From Isoetes taiwanensis (lineage: Eukaryota > Streptophyta > Lycopodiopsida > Isoetales > Isoetaceae), in the NCBI GenBank assembly GCA_021234155.1, contig JAJEKV010000036.1, positions 6,281,079 through 6,345,078 of the forward strand: 64,000 nt of DNA. Direction: 5' to 3'. Each line of letters begins with the position of its first letter. Within the stretch, counting starts at the first letter, position 1. Under the pieces are notes generated by a model. That model worked only from the letters and a program-made list of their open reading frames with translations. It was not told the origin of the DNA and did not search any database. Of the stretch, positions 59,401 through 64,000 are shown piece by piece. A program made the position numbers and the translations under genes.

Positions 59401-60209
59401 TCGGTGTTATCACCGTCAAGAATGGGATCATACCACCACGGGCGTGTCCTCGCCTTCCACAAGTTCAAAGTGCGGCTTCACGGCACAAATCAGACCACAT
59501 CGGTCCGCCTCACGGCTTACCAACTTTGGATTGCCAATGGCAAACAAGGCCCAAGGCCCCGGTTCTTCGGAAGCCACCCGTGCACCTCAGCAATCACGCT
59601 TATCAACCAGCTCCCCGCAAATCAACCTCGGATGGATCAACAAGCACAGGAAGAAATTTTTCAAGCTCTCAATCCTCCCGGCCCAAATACCGTCAAATTG
59701 GGTTGGTTTGGTCTCACGCTAGACCAGAATGGCCACGCCCCTTAACCATTATTCCTAATGGCACGCAAACTTTTGCCTTTGCAAAATGACACAATTCCTC
59801 ATGCGTAAGAAGACAAAAGGTCCATTTTGCACCCGACTTGGAGAAACTCATGCGAATGTCATGCCTAAAGTTCGCCAAAGCATTTTGAATCTCATGCAAG
59901 CCTCGCCAAGGCCCGACGCTGGCTAATGTCCATGCCACCACTAGAGCTCAACAAAGACAAGAAGCACCTTCCACGCCTCAACCTCCACGCCTCGGACATA
60001 TCCAAATATCGCTGCAGAGGTTGACCTCCTCAAAGAAGTTGCTGCTTCTTTACCACGCACTCCCGCACCTGTGGATCCAGCAGATCCTTTTTCTCATGTA
60101 CCTCTGGAACTCCAAGAGGAGCTAGCCAAAATCAAAATTCCTTTAAGCTTGGCCACAATTTTGAAACTCTGTCCTGCTCTCAAGGACCAGTTACCACTCC
60201 CGACCGTTT

Positions 60210-60641
60210 TTGGTTGGGGTGTTGCTACCTCTACTCCCCGCGGTACATGCCACGGTGGGCAATCAACAAGTCAATCATGTTCAAATTGACGGAGGTAGCG
60301 CGGTCAATCTCATCACGGATAAACTCCGCAAACAAATGGGCATCAAACAACTCTATCGTGCCCCATATGACATCAAATTGGCCAATGGCCATATCACGAG
60401 ACCTCAAGGCGTCACGCCTCTTCTTCACATCAACATTGGTGATCTCAGATTCCCCTTGGAATTTGGTGTTTGGAAGGCTGGAGAAGATCCAGGTGATTAT
60501 GAAATGTTGGTCGGCAGACCTTTTCTCCGCCAGGCCAAGAGTATCCATTACTGGGCGACGGATCAGTTAGTCATCACAGATGGTCACCTCAATGCCACCA
60601 TGGACTTGGAACAGCAAAATCATTTCCGTCGACAATGCTGA
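60210..60641 (+). CDS. Gypsy aspartic protease domain
   Basis: A 143-residue open frame has the retropepsin core VQIDGGSAVNLIT, with Asp-Gly-Gly in place of the usual Asp-Thr/Ser-Gly, as in several plant Gypsy elements. It then shows LANGHITRPQGV and the flap/C-terminal block EMLVGRPFLRQ. The domain matures the polyprotein. It is intact over the domain, but the surrounding polyprotein is broken. Confidence 0.85.
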   Translation: MVGVLLPLLPAVHATVGNQQVNHVQIDGGSAVNLITDKLRKQMGIKQLYRAPYDIKLANGHITRPQGVTPLLHINIGDLRFPLEFGVWKAGEDPGDYEMLVGRPFLRQAKSIHYWATDQLVITDGHLNATMDLEQQNHFRRQC

Positions 60642-61149
60642 ACCCTCTCTCTCCGACCACACCCATTTCGGAGGGCGCCCGAATATCTATCAAGTTCGGG
60701 CTCCACCGAAGTCCGCCTCCGTCATCCTACCCGAATATCTTTGATCCTTGGGGAGAAATGACTCTTGATCAGGACCAGGCCGTGGGCTTCTTTGCTTGAC
60801 CCTTACCGGCTCCTTGCAATCGAATCCAACGTGTTGATCACTTTCGGATCTTTGAACCTCCCCCGCTCCCCCTCAGATGTACATTTGTTATGAAGCAACA
60901 ACCTCGCTTGATGAAACTCAAAGAACCTCTTTTTTCACCACGCAGAGTGCCACGATTCTCGCTATGCTTCAACCTCCCGCTCATATTGTCCAGACACGGA
61001 AGTTATCCCCATATTCAGACTCTCAAGTCGAGATTGTGGACGTAGGCAACAATCGGCTTTGTCCGAATTGCCGCAAATCTTCCGACACCCTATCGTAGCA
61101 GGCCGCCACGCTCTTCAAAAGTTCAAACACATTTTAGCACGGAGCTCTG

Positions 61150-62130
61150 AGAGATCTTCTGGGATCAACAAAACCTTGGGGGAACTCACCATTCCTACCA
61201 AGTCTGATGCACGCCCACCTAGCAACGATCTGGCTCAACCCCACCACCGTGATCACGCCAAGGCGTAAATTGACAAACTCCTTGCTGCGGGTTTGATCTA
61301 TGAAGTCAAACATTCGAATGGGTGAGCCCCATCGCCATTGCACTCAAACACAATGGTAAGATCCGCTTTTGCGTGGACTACCTAAAAACTCAATCGTGCC
61401 ACCTGAGTGTGATCATTTTCCACTTCCCTTCACGCACTGTGTTCCGAAGAGGTTGCGGACATGAGATGTACCTTCATGGATGGTTTTTTTCGCTACAATC
61501 GATCTCAATCAAAGAATCTGGATCAACTCAAGACTACCTTCACCACCCGGGGGCACTTTTGCCTACAAGGTGGTTCCTTTTGGATTATCAAACTCTCCAT
61601 CCACGTTTCAACGTATCATGCTCTCGCTTTTCATGATTTTATGAAGGAAAATCCTTCTTGCAAATTTTTCAAGATGACTTCTCTCGCCTACGGTTCCATG
61701 GCTGACCATTTGGATAAATTGAAACTCGCCTTTTCAGAAATGTGATGAGTCCGCATTAGTCTCAATCCCGAGAAATGCACCTTTGCGCCACTTCAGGTGT
61801 TCTGTTGGGACATGTGGTCGCAAGAAAGGTATCACCACGGATCCCGCCAAAATCACCGTGGTGCTCAAGGCTCAAGCACCAGCCAATATCAAGGAAACAC
61901 GCTCTTTCTTGGGTAAGGTCAATTATTACTCCACTTTCATTCCCCGGACTCATGACCATTGCAGATCCCATTCATAAACTCACGGGGATGAATCCACCGG
62001 GCTTGAATTCCTGTGTGATGTCGCTTTCCAACAGCTTGAAGCTCTTGCTTACTCAGCCCGGTTCTTGTTCCTCCTCAATGGGACAAGCCCTTTCATGTTC
62101 ATGTCGATGTCTCGGCCTTTGCTATTGAGC
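61150..62130 (+). pseudogene. Gypsy reverse transcriptase, degraded
   Basis: Pieces in changing frames: SPIAIALKHNGKIRFCVDYL (about 61323-61382), GHEMYLHGWF (about 61459-61490), and a segment AYGSMADHLDKLKLAF (about 61688-61735) where the family usually has the catalytic YxDD block nearby. GVLLGHVVARK (61796-61828) and RSFLGKVNYYS of the connection region follow. The catalytic YVDD motif is not recognisable. Several frameshifts. Confidence 0.8.
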
Positions 62131-62199
62131 CGTTCTTTCAAGAATATGATCGCGACACCGACAAACCAAACCGCTACGCCCGGTGGAACTCAATTCATT

Positions 62200-62480
62200 G
62201 AAAGCGCAACTACTCTCGCCACGTAGCAGAAGCCTTGGGTTTAATTTTTCTCAAGGCCCAACGCCCGCCACTCACTATCTTTTGGGCAGTCGGATCAAAT
62301 TCTTTGTTGACCACCAGGCACTTCTTTATTTGATCAACAAATCCGCCCACGGGCCGCATTGCTCGTTGGGTCCTCTTTTTCCGCAAGAATTTGCACCTTT
62401 GAAATCGCTCACAAGGGTGGCAAATCTCATGTTGTCCCGGATTATCTTTCACGATCCACATGGATGATCCCTCCATTGGA
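62200..62480 (+). pseudogene. Gypsy RNase H domain, degraded
   Basis: THYLLGSRIKFFVDHQALLY (about 62266-62325) matches the RNase H region of Gypsy elements, followed by LINKSAHG. The end, VVPDYLSRS, is in a different frame at about 62431-62457. Confidence 0.8.
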
Positions 62481-62689
62481 GTCTCGGGACGCCTTTCCCG
62501 ATGCTCAACTCTTTTCTCGTCACGGCAACACCTCATTGGTTTCATGACTTTCAGCAAGATCTCCTCACAGCTCTTCCACTAGAGGACGCCACGCCTCTCT
62601 CCAACCAAGCGACAATCCCGCCGACATCAATTTCTCCGCATGAGGTCCGGCGGACTACACCATGGTTGCAGGCCATCTTTACAAAAAGG

Positions 62690-63860
62690 GTAAGGATACC
62701 ATCCTTCGACGCCGTGTTCTCCCTCATGAGGTCCCGTGATATTGTTCGAGAAGCCCATGAAGGGCTCGGTGGTGGTCATTTTCATGGTGACAACCACCAA
62801 GGCCGCCGAAATCCTTCTTTGGTTATTTTTGGCCCACGCTCTTCAAAAGACGCCACGCCCACGCCCAAGACGTGTGATGCTTGCCGGTATTGTGGGACGC
62901 CCACGCGCCCGTGACACTCTTCCCTTGGCCGGCCGCCACGCCACTTCCTTCAAAGAAATGGGGAATGGATTTTGTGGGACCCATCGATCTCCCCGCACAC
63001 ACCCGCGTTGCCATACATTCACAGTTCTCACCGACTACGCTACTAAATGGGCGGAAGCTTGCGCGACTTCCGGACAACATCGGGGCAAGCACGTACCAAG
63101 GTCATCTATCAACAAATCATCACGCGATTCGGGCCGCCCCACTGAGCTGGTCGCTGATCGTGGTGTCCACTTTATCAATCATACCATCAAGGAGCCGACG
63201 GATTATCTCCCCGATACATCATCACAAGAGCACACCTTACTATCCTCAAGGGAATGGTTTGGCGTAGCACCAACAAAACTCGTCACAATTTCAAGAAAAT
63301 TTGTGACGCTTCTCGTGACCGACCGCAAACCAAGCTTCCATTGTTCTTTTGGGCTTACAATACTTGTTTCAAAAATCGCCATTGGTCACACTCCTTTCAA
63401 ATTGGTTTATGGTCAAGAAGCTCTCATGCCTTTTGAGTACATTCTCCCAACTCTCCGTTTTCAACTGGCTATTGCCCATAATCCGCCTGCTGCACTCAAA
63501 GACAGGGTTTATCAATTGGAACAGTTGGATGAACTTAGAAGGGATGCTTATATTCGTGTTCTTCATGGACAACGGTTGCAAAAATCTTTACATGACAAAC
63601 GTTTGAAGACAAAAACATTCCAGGAAGGAGATTTGGTTCTTCTTTATGATTCTCGGTACAAAAATTTTCCGGGTAAACTAAAGTTTCGATGGCTTGGCCC
63701 TTATCAAATTGCTCAAGTGGTTCAACCCAGCGTTTTCCAGCTGGCTGAATTAGATGGAACTCCATTACCTACACTGGTTAATGGCTTTCGCCTCAAAACA
63801 TTTCATACCACAGAAAGTGACAATCAACAAACAGATGTTGTTCCAGACACAAACACAACA
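62690..63860 (+). pseudogene. Gypsy integrase, C-terminus well preserved
   Basis: The zinc-binding region appears as AREAHEGLGGGHFHGD (about 62750) and TCDACRYCGTPTR (about 62870). The catalytic core is broken over several frames: WGMDFVGPID, LTDYATKWAEA, a VADRGVHF block and PYYPQGNGLA (about 63237-63266). From about 63380 to 63860 one frame is open: HTPFKLVYGQEALMPFEY, then LHDKRLKTKTFQEGDLVLLY and FPGKLKFRWLGPYQIAQV, which is the usual C-terminal end. The clean C-terminus contrasts with the rest of the element. Confidence 0.88.
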
Positions 63861-64000
63861 GATCGCGGACTAAAAATAAATGCATATTTATATTATAGGT
63901 GGAATTTTTTTACAAAATGTGGGCACGTACCTGCCTATTTCCGCTATGGGCACGGCCCTATATACAAAAACGGGCTCAGAGCCCTATCTACTACGTCTTA

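Larger units (their letters stand above)
57254..64000 (+). mobile_element. Decayed Gypsy LTR retrotransposon, cut by the window end
   Basis: A putative 5' LTR is followed by gag, protease, RT, RNase H and integrase in Gypsy order, all on the plus strand. Most domains are broken by frameshifts and stops. The interior is GC-richer than the flanking DNA. No 3' LTR is reached before 64000. Confidence 0.88.

Overview
The window looks like nuclear DNA of a land plant with a large, transposon-rich genome. The evidence is plant-type Copia and Gypsy retrotransposons, L1-like and other LINEs, a hAT element, spliced genes with GT-AG introns, a nuclear gene for an organellar EngB-type GTPase, and broken copies of a plant P4-ATPase and a class II LOB-domain gene. 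Gene density is very low: one intact-looking cellular gene in 64 kb. The abundance of non-L1 LINEs makes me lean towards a seed-free vascular plant such as a fern, but this is a guess.

Layout. 1-3.0 kb: the 3' end of a Copia element and its LTR, split by a 5'-truncated L1-type LINE with a 14-bp target duplication. 3.1-4.3 kb: duplicated debris including a LOB-domain fragment. 4.4-6.5 kb: a cluster of TTTGTCACGCGTGACAAA palindromes beside a multi-exon minus-strand gene resembling CACTA/En-Spm-associated proteins. 7.3-12.6 kb: a long minus-strand L1-type LINE. 12.7-16.4 kb: an intron-containing P4-ATPase pseudogene (ALA3-like). 17.5-19.05 kb: a non-autonomous hAT element with 19-bp TIRs and an 8-bp TSD. 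23.0-23.5 kb: a MITE. 24.7-26.2 kb: the EngB GTPase gene, four exons, minus strand.

28.7-43.7 kb is the most unusual part. Four LINE copies of one family (A-D) all lie on the minus strand, head to tail. Their 3' ends run into CT/GA-type microsatellites instead of poly(A), and three of the four 5' ends also abut GA-type repeats. LINE C is close to full length and is split in its reverse transcriptase by a 5.5-kb Copia element that has 0.6-kb LTRs, a 5-bp TSD, a Met-tRNA-type primer site and several disabling mutations.

43.7-51.8 kb is pyrimidine-rich non-coding sequence with about 1.1-kb tandem repeats and a pair of about 0.2-kb hairpin-bearing direct repeats. It is interrupted by a 1.63-kb solo LTR with a perfect 5-bp TSD. 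Two more LINE fragments lie at 51.8 and 52.6 kb, and an unidentified broken ORF at 52.8-53.7 kb. From about 57.25 kb to the window end is a decayed Gypsy element on the plus strand, with a best-preserved integrase C-terminus.

The region is therefore a record of nested insertions rather than a set of cooperating genes. Only EngB has a clear cellular role, probably in plastid (or mitochondrial) ribosome assembly. All family calls are from reading the sequence; no searches were run.
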